Source: Ahaetulla prasina
Lineage: Eukaryota > Chordata > Lepidosauria > Squamata > Colubridae
NCBI RefSeq assembly: GCF_028640845.1
Contig: NC_080544.1
Coordinates: forward strand, 55,775,211 to 55,839,210
Direction of reading: 5' to 3'
DNA length: 64,000 bases
A model generated the notes under the pieces. It ran no database searches and was not told the origin of the DNA. It worked only from the letters and a program-made list of their open reading frames with translations. Position 1 is the first letter of the stretch, and every line of letters begins with the position of its first letter. Of the stretch, positions 1-10,751 are shown in pieces. The position numbers and the translations under genes were made by a program.

Positions 1-260
1 ACTAAATGGCTCTATAATGCAACCACAAACAAAAGAGCCTCGTCCCAGAATAGTTCGTACATCTCCCCGCACACCACCCAGCTGCAACAGACAAGCAGAG
101 CTGGTAGCCGCCCGACCCCAAACCCAATCCACGATGCGTGAGAGGCATGCACAGACGATGATACACGGCGCATTACTGTGGAACTGGTGGGCGGTTAGAA
201 AATTTTACTACTAACAGATACAAAAGTGGGCGGTAGGTATAAAAAGGTTGACTACCCCTG
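1..260. mobile_element. hAT-type DNA transposon end, non-autonomous
   Basis: The segment ends at 260 with a terminal motif that reads CAGGGGTAGTCAACC on the minus strand, followed inward by a 'tacc...gcccac' stretch typical of short hAT elements. The partner terminus lies left of the window, so neither the full element nor its 8-bp target duplication can be confirmed; the candidate right copy is aattagac (261-268). The inner part is more GC-rich than the flank and has no transposase frame. The terminus resembles the OposCharlie/SPIN-like group from memory, but that family assignment is an inference. Confidence 0.6.
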
Positions 261-268
261 AATTAGAC

Positions 269-1880
269 AGTACAAATCAGATATGTTCGTCCCTGCTTTG
301 AATTTTACAATTTTAGAAATCCTAAATCATCCCATGTTGCCATTGGAGGCTCATGCTGAGTTGAGTTAATTCCCACTAAAGAAAATTATCTTAATTTATT
401 CCATTCATTCAAAGAATGGGAGGGACTAGAAAGGATGATAGTCTATGGTCAATGTTGCTCAAAGGATGATCAAATTAGTACATGATTTGAGTCCTGTCTC
501 TAAACCTATGCCCATTTCCTCATCAGCTTTAGTCATCTCTTTTTGTAGAGAGTTGTGCATTAGCCTAGAGAACTGGCAGATCTTCTAGAAATAGTTCAAA
601 TCACATTAATTCATTCTTCAAATGTGCATTAAGAAGAGTCAGTGATGCAAAACTCAGATTCTTTTAAGTAATTTATATAGCTCCTAATAAAATTGTCCAG
701 AAACATTCACTGTCACCTTATTTATGAACAATCCAGTCCTGAAAGCTTTGAGGAAATCAAAATTACTTTCTACCATTAAGTTAGTATTTTCCTTTCAGTT
801 ACTTTTGGGGGTTTCCAAATGCTATCACATAGTGAAATTCTGATGGGAAGAGAGAGCCCAGATAAATGACCTTTTACGTTTGAAACATTTTGCATTGTTC
901 CTCAACTACTTCTACTTTTTAATCTTCTTTGCACAAAATGTATGTTAAATACAGAACAGCTATACAATTTTTTTCCAACTAGTTATGCTAGGACATAGCC
1001 ACTTGTAAAATACACTCACAGCCATGGTTTGATTGGGTACCGAATATGTTCCACTGGCAATTTTTGGATTACAAAATTAAGAGTCATGTTTACTTGATAT
1101 TTCTATCTTGTAGAATTTTTTAGACCTGCTCATATTGTGGAGAACACTGAGCACAAACATCTGTGTTAGATTATAGAATTTGTAAATCCCTATTTTAAAC
1201 TTGTTACCCAGTTACTAAATACTAAATAAATTAAAACTGTTGATAATATTATTGTATTAGCATTTGTAGGAGGACTTCTAAAGAAGTGGTATAAAATTAA
1301 ACACAAGTAACAGACTGGAGAATGCTGTTACTAAATTCATCATTCATATTCTTGGGGAGACAGAAGAGAGTATTTATCAAGTTAAAATAGAAATAATTCA
1401 TATTTATCCTCCATAAAGTTAGACAGTGAAATATTAATGAATGATTTTTATTTCTAAATATATTTTTCACTAATTGTGTCGCTATTTTTAAAAATCATTT
1501 ATTATGTAGGTAAATGGCTGAGACCGGTTTAATTCAATGATTTTTTTCTGAGGAAATATACATAGGATTGAAAGAAACAGATGATCCAGTTGTTTGATTT
1601 TCTTATATTAATTTACCCAATTAATATCTCTCAAATATTTTTCATGGAGCTAGAATTAATCTGTCTGCTGAAATCTTGCCTTTCAGCATTTTAGGACATA
1701 TTTGAAATTTCAGCAATACTTATTTTTTAAAAATGTATTGAATACATATACATTTGAAAAAAATCAGTTTAGATAAATATACGTAAAATAGATGTTTGAA
1801 AAAGTAAACATTATGGAAAAAGTTTTATATACAACTTAAGTGTAAAAAAAATGTACACAACTAAAGACACATAAGTGCCA
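269..1880. other. unannotated AT-rich sequence
   Basis: I see no coding, RNA or recognisable repeat signal here. The sequence is AT-rich with short homopolymer runs and scattered stop codons in all frames. Confidence 0.5.
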
Positions 1881-1883
1881 TTT

Positions 1884-1943
1884 CTGTGTCTGTGTGTGTG
1901 GGGGTATTTGTCTCTCCCCCTCCCTCTCCCTCTCTGTGTGTGT
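1884..1943 (+). repeat. TG/CT-rich low-complexity tract
   Basis: Imperfect (TG)n and (CTCC)n runs follow one another. The small open frame over this tract is a by-product of the low complexity. Confidence 0.8.
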
Positions 1944-3409
1944 GCCAAATGTGTATTCTGAAGAAAAATCAAGCTAAAATGAAATGGGGTGATTTGCCTT
2001 TTGTGGGATTAGTTTGTTCATTTCTTTTCAGACATTTTTTTGTTCCTGATTCTTCACATTTACAAAGTATAGATTTTTAAATCAGTTAAGACAGGAAGAG
2101 GAAAGGTCTACTGTCAGTGCTTGGTTTTCAAATGAGATGGGAGGTAGGATAATTAAAACCCACAGGGACGTTGCTGCGGGAGTCCTTGTGCATAAGGGCA
2201 AAAGTGTAAATGACAAAATGAGGGATGTTTGATAAGCCCACTTCTGGATGACAGTTTTGGCAGCTGCAACTGCTTTTCAGCTTAGCAAGGTTTCTCAATC
2301 AATATTTCTACACTCCATTGATCTAGTGGAATGTACTATAAAACGGCAGCAAGATTGAATCCAAGCCTCAATTTTCTCTGCCTTTAACTCGTGGGACTGC
2401 TGATGAGCTTGAATGCTAGTTTGCATCATATAAAATCAACACCACAAAATGCAGCTTTAACATTTCGAAACCAGAAAGTAGATTACTGGGTGGGGGAGAG
2501 GTTGTTTAAGGAGTATATGTTTAATTCTATTCATATCTCTGTGAGATAAGATACAGGCATAAAAGCTTTGAGCAGAATTCTTTCTTTGGTACTCTCAGAC
2601 TGGACAAATAGAGAAAACCAGAACTATAAAATAATATACCCTCTGCAGGAGGGAAATATATTAATATCATTTTCAGCAGCATTGGTTTATGCTCACTGTG
2701 TGAGCCTTGGTCATAATAACTTTATAACAGATGCAGTACTTCAGTATTTTATTTTTATATCTTCACTGTGCAGTTCAATAAAATGAAGGGATACCTAGGA
2801 ATCCTTCACATTTGACTTCTTTTTTAAAAAAATAATATCTGACAATCCGATAGAAAACATGCTAAAAGATGGACAAGAAAGTTAAATAAGGAAGTTAGGA
2901 AACTGACAAGCATATTCTTCACAAAATAGCCAGTTTTTGTAGACATCAGTGGTCAACTTCATTTTTAAATCAAGAAATTATAAGCTGGAAATTAAGATAC
3001 TTATAAAGTTAAATTATTGAAGTAAAACTGTTTTTGAAAGTTGAAAGATTCCAAGGTCTTTTCTTTGGTTGGAAATAAAACTTCAGTTGTTTAATGCCAA
3101 TTATGAAATAGGACTTTGGAACCAAAATCAATTAAGCTATAACCTTTAATTGTATTCTTCATTGATTTTTTTCTCAGAAAATAATTGGTGGCCATTGCAT
3201 TTGATATTAAATAGATATTCTACAATTTGTTACCTTGCTTCACTGTGTAAGAAGTTATTAATGTTAATGATGTAAATTGATGATTAGACAAGTGATTTGA
3301 TAACGTTTGAACGTTGAATTATTTTCACTAATCATTGAGGGTGGTAATCTAATTTCTTTAGGCATGCTCTTTCCAAATGAAGGAAATGGACTCCATTATT
3401 AATAACAAA

Positions 3410-3410
<1 letters not shown>
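1944..3410. other. unannotated AT-rich sequence
   Basis: No supported gene. Small frames of about 65-70 codons in this stretch show no domain, no codon bias and no splice context that I can recognise. Confidence 0.5.

Positions 3411-3504
<94 letters not shown>
3411..3504 (+). repeat. compound (CTGT)n(CTAT)n microsatellite
   Basis: About ten CTGT units are followed by about thirteen CTAT units with almost no interruption. A clean switch from one tetranucleotide to another is common in squamate microsatellites and suggests a single C/T-class substitution spread by slippage. Confidence 0.95.
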
Positions 3505-3597
3505 GATTCTATGTACATAAGAATAGCATATGTTGATTATGGACTGTGTGAAAAAGTGCTTTATTTTATAAGTTCTAAATTTTCTTTTTGAGCAATG

Positions 3598-3815
3598 GTG
3601 ATCAGGTGCAGTGGTTAGAATTCAGTATTGCTGTCTAATTCACTGCTCACTGCCAGAAGTTCGATCCTGACCGGCTCAAGGTTGACTCAGACTTCCATCT
3701 ATCTGAGATTGGTAAAATGAGGACCCAGATTGTTGGGGGGCAATATAATGACTCTGTGAACTGCTAAGAATGGTCTGTAAAGCTTTGTGAAGTGATATAT
3801 AAGGCTATTTTTTCA
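3598..3815 (+). mobile_element. tRNA-derived squamate SINE
   Basis: A tRNA-like head contains an A-box-like 'gtggttagaattcag' and a good B box 'gttcgatcc' near 3659. The body carries the squamate SINE core 'gtaaaatgaggacccagat' followed by 'tgttgggggg'. The 3' part 'gtaaagctttgtgaagtg' ends near 'tatataaggct'. The same core recurs near 4755 and 50,136. The copy is diverged and surely inactive. Confidence 0.85.
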
Positions 3816-4629
3816 TGCACTGTTAAATAAGAAATGATTTAAACCCTTCTCCTTGAGATGAAAATAATAGTAATTCAGATATCCAAATAAATTTTGGATT
3901 GATGAAATCAAATAAAAAGACAACAACTCTAGAATGTTGTCAACTTGCTTTGTTTTACAGCCAACTGCACTTTGGCAACTAATTTAAATGTTTGCCAAGA
4001 TTAAAAAGTATGTAATTTAAATAATATATTTACCATTCTGCCTTTTCTTCATAGTGACCTTTTTCCTCCTGTTACTACTGTATAAACAGTACACATATTA
4101 ACCCATATTTTTTAAAAAATATGTGTTTCTAACTGCTGAATAAATTTGCCTTTTATTTTACAAACTGTTAATTGTCATAAAATAGCCACTGTGAAGGATT
4201 AACTGCTATTTATTTAAACCTGATAATGAATAATTTAACAGGCTGCAATAAATGTGTTAAATGCGGATGAATGTTGCCAATCTATTGAACATATGAAGCT
4301 TTTTATGCAGGAAGATGAATATCCACTGCCTTTTTGCTAAACCCTTGAACTTGTTAATTCTTATCCATCCTTAAAAGGGAAGGCTAGAAGAAGGAAAGCT
4401 GGCAAGAGTTGCCTTTTACATTGCTAAAAAGAAAGGGAGATAATTATCTCTGGAATTCTCTTTTCCCCCCCAGTTTTCAGTAGATTCAATGGCAACTAAA
4501 GATTGGTTCAGTGGTCTACAACTGAAGGTTCACTTAACAGTGCTCAGGTATGGCATGACCTAGTCCTAGAATACTATTCCATACACTGCTGTTGGTCTGA
4601 GCATCTATGTTCTCATAGTCTGCCAAGTA

Positions 4630-4898
4630 TCTGAGCCTCTGTGGCTCAGACTGCTAATGCAGTCTGTTATTAACAGCAGCTGCTTGCAATTACTGCAGGT
4701 TCTAGTCCCACCAGGCCCAAGGTTGACTCAGCCTTCCATCCTTTATAAGGTAGGTAAAATGAGGACCCAGATTGTTGGGGGCAATAAGTTGACTTTGTAT
4801 ATAAATATACAAATAGGATGAAGACTATTGCTTGACATAGTGTAAGCCGCCCTGAGTCTTCGGAGAAGGGCAGGATATAAATGCAAATTTAAAAAAAA
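4630..4898 (+). mobile_element. tRNA-derived squamate SINE with L2-like 3' tail
   Basis: The head has an A-box-like 'tggctcagactgctaatg' and a B box 'ggttctagtccc'. The shared SINE core 'gtaaaatgaggacccagat' follows. The 3' end is 'gccgccctgagtcttcgg', then 'agaagggcaggatataaatg' and a short A-rich tail. That tail resembles the 3' stem-loop of the L2 elements in this window, which suggests the SINE borrows L2 reverse transcriptase. The same tail stands alone at 26,405. Confidence 0.85.
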
Positions 4899-5264
4899 GT
4901 ACAAGTTTAAATATGGGTGTCAATGTATGTGGACTGTTGCTTGTCTTAGAAACCTGAAGAGCAAACAACCATCTATTACTTTCCACACATTTTTTTTGGG
5001 GTGGGGGAGAGGGCTTTCAATAAAATTACCACATGATTGTTTTTATCTATTCATTGATCTGCACCAAATGCTGTACAATTTTTCTATAAAAGAACTTAAG
5101 CTCTACTTCTCTGATAGATAGCCCAACTTTTTAATAGGAAATGTTTAGTCTAGATTTTTTTAAAAAACTTTTCCATTCATAACACATAGTACTCCATTCT
5201 GCATACAAGCATATATGTTAATGTATTAGCCCTGAGTACTATCATTTAGTTTAATAATGATTTA
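4899..5264. other. unannotated sequence
   Basis: Mostly unique AT-rich DNA with a G-rich run near 4999-5012. No supported gene. Confidence 0.4.
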
Positions 5265-6525
5265 GTTTTTTAAAAAAATTATTTATTTTGTCACAACAGT
5301 ATATGCAAACATTGATATAAAACAACAACACATCATTAAAAAAAACATATATATTAGCAAAAGTATGCAACAACTATATTAATTTGATATAATGAAAGGG
5401 AACAATAGGACAGGAACAGTAGGCACTTTTGTGCTCTTATGCACGCCATTATAGTCCTCTTAGGAATGGGGTGAGGTCAATAGTAGACAGTTTTTAGTTG
5501 AAGTTTTTGGGATTTTGAGAAGAGACCACAGAATCAGGTAGTGAGTTCCAAGCGTTAATAACTCTATTACAGAAGTCATATTTTCTGCAATCAAGATTGA
5601 AGAGGTTAACATTAAGTTTTAATCTATTGTTTGCTCTTGTATTATTGCGATTAAAGCTGAAGTAGTCTTTTACAGGAAGGACATTGCAATAGATGATTCT
5701 CTGTGTTAAACACAGGTCTTGTCGGAGTCGGCGGAGTTCTAAGTTTTCTAATCCCAGGATTTCAAGTCTGGTGGTATAAAGTATTTTGTTGTTTTCAGAG
5801 GAGCGGAGAACTCTTCCTGTAAAATATTTCTGGACGTGTTCAATTGTATTAATGTTAGAGATGTGCTATGGGTTCCAGACAGGTGAGCTGTATTCAAGAA
5901 TAGATCTAGCAAATGTTTTGTATGCTCTGGTTAGTAGTGTAGAGTTTTTGGAAAAGAAGCTGCTTAAAATTAGGTTTACAATTCTTAGAGCCTTTTTTGC
6001 TATGTAGTTGCAGTGGGTTTTGGCACTTAGGTCATTTGATATGAAAACTCCAAGGTCTTTAACAGGTGGGGGTCATCTGTAAGGTAATGTCCATCAAGCT
6101 TGTACTTATTGTTAGGGTTCTTTTTCCCATATGTAAGACTGAGCATTTGCTGGTTGAGATTTGGAGTTGCCAAGTTTTAGACCAATCAGATACAAAGTCA
6201 AGGTCTTTTTGAAGGGTAGCTGTATTGTTAGTGGTGTTAAATAGTTTGACATTGTCAGCAAAGAGAACACAATAACTTGAGACAAGGTCACAGAGATCAT
6301 TTATGTATAGTATGAAGAGTGTTGGTCCAAGAACGCTGCCTTGGGGAATGCCACTTTTGACAGGAACAGGATTTGATAGAGCTTGCTAATTTTGACCACT
6401 TGTTGTCTGTTTGACAGGAAGGCATTTATCCAATTGTGAAGAGGTCCTGAAATGCTGTAAGATTTTAGTTTTAGGTTGTGCAATGTTTTACTGATATGGT
6501 TGTGCAATGTTTTACTGATATGGAC
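5265..6525 (-). mobile_element. CR1-group (CR1/L3/Rex1-like) LINE, 5'-truncated, antisense
   Basis: On the minus strand the remnants read in order: 'LHNWINAFLSNRQQVV' (from about 6450), 'GIPQGSVLGPTLF' (about 6350-6312), an RT active-site region 'VLFADNVKLFNT' (about 6275-6240), and a downstream 'SILEYSSPVWNP' (about 5907-5870). This order is that of a non-LTR retrotransposon RT and its C-terminal region. Several frameshifts and stops break the frame. The usual FADD active-site pair appears as FADN in this copy, so it could not be catalytic. A 24-bp duplication abuts its 5' end at 6476-6523. The exact clade is inferred from motif style. Confidence 0.8.
6476..6523 (+). repeat. 24-bp direct tandem duplication
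   Basis: The unit beginning 'ttgtgcaatgttttactg' is repeated exactly, back to back, at the right edge of the antisense LINE. Confidence 0.9.
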
Positions 6526-6788
6526 ACAGGAATCTCCACAGAGAAATGGATGGGTGGCTGAACTGTATCATTGACAAGAGCTCTGGGCTAAATAACTGCA
6601 AGCTTAATTAAATACAACAGAGCTGCAAATCTCTAAATAACATAGCATGGTCATTTACTTCAGCCATGTGACTCCCACCCTGATCCAGTTTGTTGTAAAC
6701 TCAACTGTAATGACAGCAGCAGTAAATAGCACCAGTGGTGCTAATAACACTGACAGACTGTGTGGCAAACAGCAATTTACCTTCCTTG
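6526..6788. other. unique spacer between two LINEs
   Basis: No feature recognised. It separates the antisense CR1-group LINE from the sense L2. Confidence 0.4.
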
Positions 6789-6822
6789 AACACTTCGCTT
6801 TATCGCGAAGGTTATAGAGAGT

Positions 6823-7674
6823 ATGGTGGCGTGGCAGTTTCCTCAGTACCTGGAGGAAGCTGTCTATCTAGACCCGTTCCAGTCCGGCTTCCGACCCGGG
6901 CACAGCACGGAGACAGCTTTGGTCGCGTTGGTGGATGACCTCTGGAGGGCCAGGGACAGGGGTTGCTCCTCTGCCTTGGTCCTGTTAGATCTCTCATCGG
7001 CTTTTGATACCATCGACCATGGTATCTTGCTGCGCCGGTTGGAGGGGTTGGGAGTGGGAGGCACCGTTTATCGGTGGTTCTCCTCCTACCTCTCTGACCG
7101 GTCGCAGACGGTGTTGACAGGAGGGCAGAGATCGACCGCGAGGCACCTCACCTGTGGGGTGCCGCAGGGGTCGATCCTCTCGCCTCTCCTGTTCAACATC
7201 TATATGAAGCCGTTGGGCGAGGTCATCAGTGGCTTTGGGGTGAGTTATCATCTGTACGCTGATGATACTCAGCTGTACTTCTCCACCCCAGGCCACCCCA
7301 GCGAAGCTGTCGAAGTGCTGTCCCGTTGTTTGGAGGCCGTACGGGTCTGGATGGGGAGAAACAGACTCAGACTCAATCCATCCAAGACTGAGTGGCTGTG
7401 GATGCCGGCATCTCGGTACAGTCAGCTGCAACCGCTGGTTGGGGGTGAGTCACTGGCCCCGACGGAAGGGGTGCGCAACTTGGGCGTTCTCCTGGATGGA
7501 CGGCTGTTGTTTGAAGACCATGTGGCGGCCGTCTCCAGGAGAGCTTTTTACCAGGTCCGCCTGGTGCGCCAGTTGCGCCCCTTTCTGGACCGGGATGGCT
7601 TATGGACGGTCACTCATGCTCTCGTCACCTCCTCCCTCGGTTATTGCAATGCTCTCTACATGGGGCTACCCTGA
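6823..7674 (+). pseudogene. L2 reverse transcriptase fragment
   Basis: A 283-codon open stretch encodes the central RT of an L2 LINE, which copies its RNA at a nicked target in the nucleus. Visible motifs, in order, are 'LDPFQSGFRPGHSTETAL', 'SSAFDTIDHGILL', '[16 protein letters not shown]', the catalytic 'YADDTQLY', and the thumb-like '[10 protein letters not shown]' and '[11 protein letters not shown]'. The frame stops at 7672-7674, where the intact family would continue. The C-terminus resumes in another frame at 7874-8089 with 'LWNDLPPGLRQ' and 'FRQELKTYLF', so single-base indels broke the gene. The residues needed for RT chemistry are still present, but without an endonuclease or 5' UTR the copy is dead. 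Confidence 0.9.
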
Positions 7675-7873
7675 GGTGCACCGGAGACTTCAGCTAGTCC
7701 AGAATGCAGCTGCGGGTGATTGAGGAGCACCACGTTGCTCCCGGTAACACCACTCCTGCGCAGTCTGCACTGGCTACCTGTGGTCTTCGGGTGCGCTTCA
7801 AGTTCTGGTTACCACCTTTAAAGCGCTCCATGGCTTAGGGCCCGGTACTTACGGGACCGCCTGCTGTTACCTT

Positions 7874-8089
7874 ATGCCTCCCATCGACCCGTGCGCTCTC
7901 AGAGAGGGTCTTCTCAGGGTGCCATCCGCCAAGCAATGCCGGCTGGCGGCCCCCAGGGGAAGGGCCTTCTCTGTTGGAGCTCCTACTCTCTGGAACGACC
8001 TTCCCCCCGGTTTGCGTCAAATATCTGACCTTCGGACCTTTCGTCAGGAATTAAAAACTTATTTATTCATCCAAGCGGGACTGGACTGA
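7874..8089 (+). pseudogene. L2 ORF2 C-terminal fragment
   Basis: This frame carries the conserved C-terminal end of the L2 polyprotein: 'LLRVPSAKQCRLAAPRGRAF', 'APTLWNDLPPGLRQ' and 'TFRQELKTYLFIQAGLD' before the natural stop at 8087-8089. It belongs to the same insertion as the RT fragment upstream; the two are separated by several indels in about 200 bp. The 3' UTR follows directly. Confidence 0.88.
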
Positions 8090-8460
8090 TTTTTTAGATT
8101 TTTTAAATTTCTAAATTTTAAAATTTTAAATTTTTTATATTTCCTGTAATTTTATATGGGGTATTTTAGGTTGGTCAATTCGACGGTTTTAATTCGGCCA
8201 CTATTGAATAGGTATTTTAAATTGATTTTTAACTGTGTATATTTATTGTTTTTATCTTGGCTGTACACCGCCCTGAGTCCTTCGGGAGAAGGGCGGTATA
8301 AAAGTTTAATAAATAAATAAATAAATAAATAAAACTATAAGCGGACAGCATGTTGTGATGATGATAATGCTGAATTAATAACAGAAGGTTCCAAAACTTT
8401 TTTAAAAAAATCAAGTAATAAGGATTTTTAACCCCCTTCCCCCGCTTATAAATTTTAATT

Positions 8461-9358
8461 ATAGAATAGAATAACAGAGGTGGAAAGGACCTTGGAGGTC
8501 TTCTAGTCCAACCCCCTGCTTAGGAAGGAAACCCTACACCACTTCTAGCAAATAGTTATCCAATATCTTCTTAAAAGCTTTCAGTGATGGAGCATTTACA
8601 ACTTCTGGAGGCAAGTTGTTCCACTGATCAATTGTTCTAACAGTCAGGAAATTTCTCCTTAGTTCTAGGTTGCTTCTCTCCTTGATTAGTTTCCACCCAT
8701 TGCTTCTTGTTCTACCCTCAGATGCTTTGGAGAATACTTTGACTTCCTCTTCTTTGTGGCAACCCCTGAGATATCAGAACACTGCTATCATGTCACCCCT
8801 AGTCCTTCTTTTCATAAGATTAGACATAGCCAGTTCCAGCAACCATTCTTTATCCACGAGTCCCCTAATCATCTTTGTTGCTCTTCTCTGCACTCTCCCT
8901 AGAGTCTCCACATCTTTTTTACACCGTGGCGACCACAACTGAATGCACTATTCCAAGTGTGGCCTTACCAAGGCATTATAAAGTGATATTAACACTTCAT
9001 TCTATCCTTCTGTTTATGCATCCTAGAAGTGTGTTGGCTTTTTTGGCAGCTACAGCATACTGCTGGCTCATATTTAAGTAATTGTCCACTAGGACTCCAA
9101 GATCCCTTTCGCAGTCACCACTATTGAGCAAGGTGCCACATATACTGTACCTGTGCATTTTGTTTTTCTTGCCTAAATGTTCAACCTTACTTTTTTCACC
9201 ACTGAATTTCATTTTGTTAGCTAGTGCTCAATGTTCAAGTCTGTCAAGATCCTTCTGTATCTTAAGCCTATTTTAGGAGTTTTGGCTATTCCTGCTAGCT
9301 TGGTGTCATCTGCAAATTTGATGAGTTCCCCATCTATCCCTTCATCCAAATAATTGAT
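8461..9358 (-). mobile_element. CR1 LINE 3' end, antisense
   Basis: The minus strand starts at about 9355 with 'DEGIDGELIKFADDTKLAG', an RT active-site region. It continues with 'KSKVEHLGKKN', 'ERDLGVLVDNYLNMSQQ' and 'AAKKANTLLGCI' (9212-8997), and ends in a CR1-type 3' UTR ('ggttggactagaagacctcc') with an (ATTCTAT) tail at 8461-8474. Frames are broken. The insertion begins precisely in the RT palm, as is usual for 5'-truncated CR1 copies. Confidence 0.93.
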
Positions 9359-9527
9359 GATTATAATTTTCTTAAAACTGGGATTTTATTATACAAGAAT
9401 TACATTTTTAGGCAACCATTTCATGTACAGGAATCAGAATTGATGGTATACCTTGTTCATTTGACTTGGCAGTTTACAAAACAATTTATAACATTACTAT
9501 GTGTTATAGATTAGAAATTACCAGAGA

Positions 9528-9612
9528 TTTATTTATTTATTTATTTATTAATCAAACTTATACACCGCACCATCTCCCGTAGGACTCAGGGCGGTTCACA
9601 GGCATATCACAG
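9528..9612 (-). mobile_element. L2-type 3' tail fragment, antisense
   Basis: An (ATTT)n run is followed by 'ccgtaggactcagggcgg', the reverse complement of the L2 3' stem-loop. Only about 85 bp are left, with no coding part. It could be the end of a SINE that shares the tail. Confidence 0.75.
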
Positions 9613-9977
9613 AGATCATCTGCCATTCAGTGTGGCATGAAATGTAATGGGGCTGAAAAATAAAAAATTATTCAAAGAATATATAAATATAATATATTGT
9701 TGTAAAACAAAGGAATTGATTGAAAGTTTGGGGACCTAAATGTATTTTTTATGCTATAGAAAAATCCTTGATTGAGAAGAAACTGTTTGATACAGGGGTG
9801 AAATGCTACCGGTTCAGACCAGATCAGGAGAACCGGTAGCAGAGATTGGGGATGGTTCACCGTACTGGTAGTAATTGCTGGCTGGCCATGCCCCAGTCCA
9901 CAAACTGGCCTGCAGCCCAGCCATACTTCCCTGCCTTCCACGCTGTCAACCTCATTGTTCGGAGCATCTAAGGACAC

Positions 9978-10272
9978 GTCTTCCAACTCTTCAAGATCGA
10001 CTTTAAGAGCTCTGAGAAGCCAACAGCAAAAGTAGCAGCAGTGGAGGCAACAGGTGTGTGTGTCTCTCTCTCTGTGTGTGTTCCTCCTTGGTCCTCCTCT
10101 CCCAGGTGACAGCCAGGGCTTTGCTACCTCCTCTTTTTCTAAGCAGGGTGGTGTCTGCCTCCAAGTCCTTGCAAAGGGGGACAGACAGACACAGACACAC
10201 ACATACCTGTTGCCCCCACTGACACTACTTTTGCTGTTGCCTTCTTAAAGTCTATCTTGAAGAGTGGAAGAC
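9978..10272. repeat. long imperfect inverted repeat inside the hAT-type element
   Basis: The arm at 9978-10064 ('cttccaactcttcaagat...') is the reverse complement of 10194-10272 ('...atcttgaagagtggaag') with few mismatches, including 'caacagcaaaagtag' and 'ggcaacaggt'. A transcript would form a hairpin of about 80 bp with a loop of about 130 nt. Confidence 0.85.
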
Positions 10273-10320
10273 ATTTCCTTAAATAGCCAAACATCAGCAA
10301 TCTAAGGAAACATCTTTTTA

Positions 10321-10510
10321 CACCTTCTCCTCCCCATTCCCTGCCCCCTGTTTTTCCATTTCTGTGCCTGGATTCTACTTCTTATACCTTCTCCTTCCCA
10401 TTCCCCCCTTCCTTTTTTTTCCATTTCTGTGCCTGGATTCAGCTTCTTACATCTTCTCCTCCCCATTCACCCCCTCGTTTTTCCATTTCTGTGCCTGGAT
10501 TCAGCTTCTG
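10321..10510 (+). repeat. 62-65 bp tandem repeat, about 2.7 units
   Basis: The block 'ccatttctgtgcctggattc' recurs at 10356, 10421 and 10483, each time within a 'cttctcctccccattc' context. It lies inside the hAT-type element, so the array probably arose within this element family. Confidence 0.9.
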
Positions 10511-10751
10511 CAAGAGAAGGCTCAGATGTTCGCTTTGGTGATGGAGAGAAACTCAAAGTGTTGGGGGCTTCAGAAGGGCAGAATGTGTTTCAAAATGTGC
10601 CACTCCTGGCTCTAATAGTGAATGACATCAAGCTGGACACACCCACCTGGTCACATGACCACCAAGCCACATCCATCAAGCCACGCCTCACGCATCAAGC
10701 CATGCCCAAAGAACTGGTAGCAAACATTTTTTCATTTCCCCTGGTTTGAGA

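Larger units (their letters stand above)
6789..8335 (+). mobile_element. L2-clade LINE, 5'-truncated, with intact 3' end
   Basis: The copy starts inside the reverse transcriptase ('FIAKVIES' region) and runs through the RT core, the C-terminal domain, a short AT-rich 3' UTR, the stem-loop 'ccgccctgagtccttcgg...gggcgg' and an (AAAT)n tail from about 8309. The L2 assignment rests on the motifs 'FDTIDHGILLRRLEGLG', '[16 protein letters not shown]' and 'YADDTQLYF'. Homologous segments occur at 45,190 and 56,897. The missing 5' part is the usual result of incomplete reverse transcription. Confidence 0.92.
9793..10743. mobile_element. hAT-type non-autonomous foldback transposon, 951 bp
   Basis: The left terminus is CAGGGGTGAAATGCTACC. 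The right terminus reads CAGGGGAAATG on the minus strand, with 'gctaccagtt' further in. The element is flanked by the 8-bp pair gtttgata (9785-9792) and gtttgaga (10744-10751), a 7/8 match, which fits hAT insertion. It has no transposase. Inside are a long imperfect inverted repeat (arms about 9978-10064 and 10194-10272) and a 62-65 bp tandem array (10321-10510). The open frames seen over it are only products of CT/GT-rich DNA. Confidence 0.88.

Noticed and set aside
17..214. Small open frame over the hAT end
   Set aside because: It lies wholly inside a non-autonomous transposon and shows no domain.
3598..4898. Possible tRNA genes
   Set aside because: The A- and B-box-like motifs belong to SINE heads; no cloverleaf or acceptor stem could be completed.
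9672..10749. Several overlapping frames on both strands
   Set aside because: They come from the CT/GT-rich interior and tandem array of the hAT-type element; no motif or consistent coding pattern.
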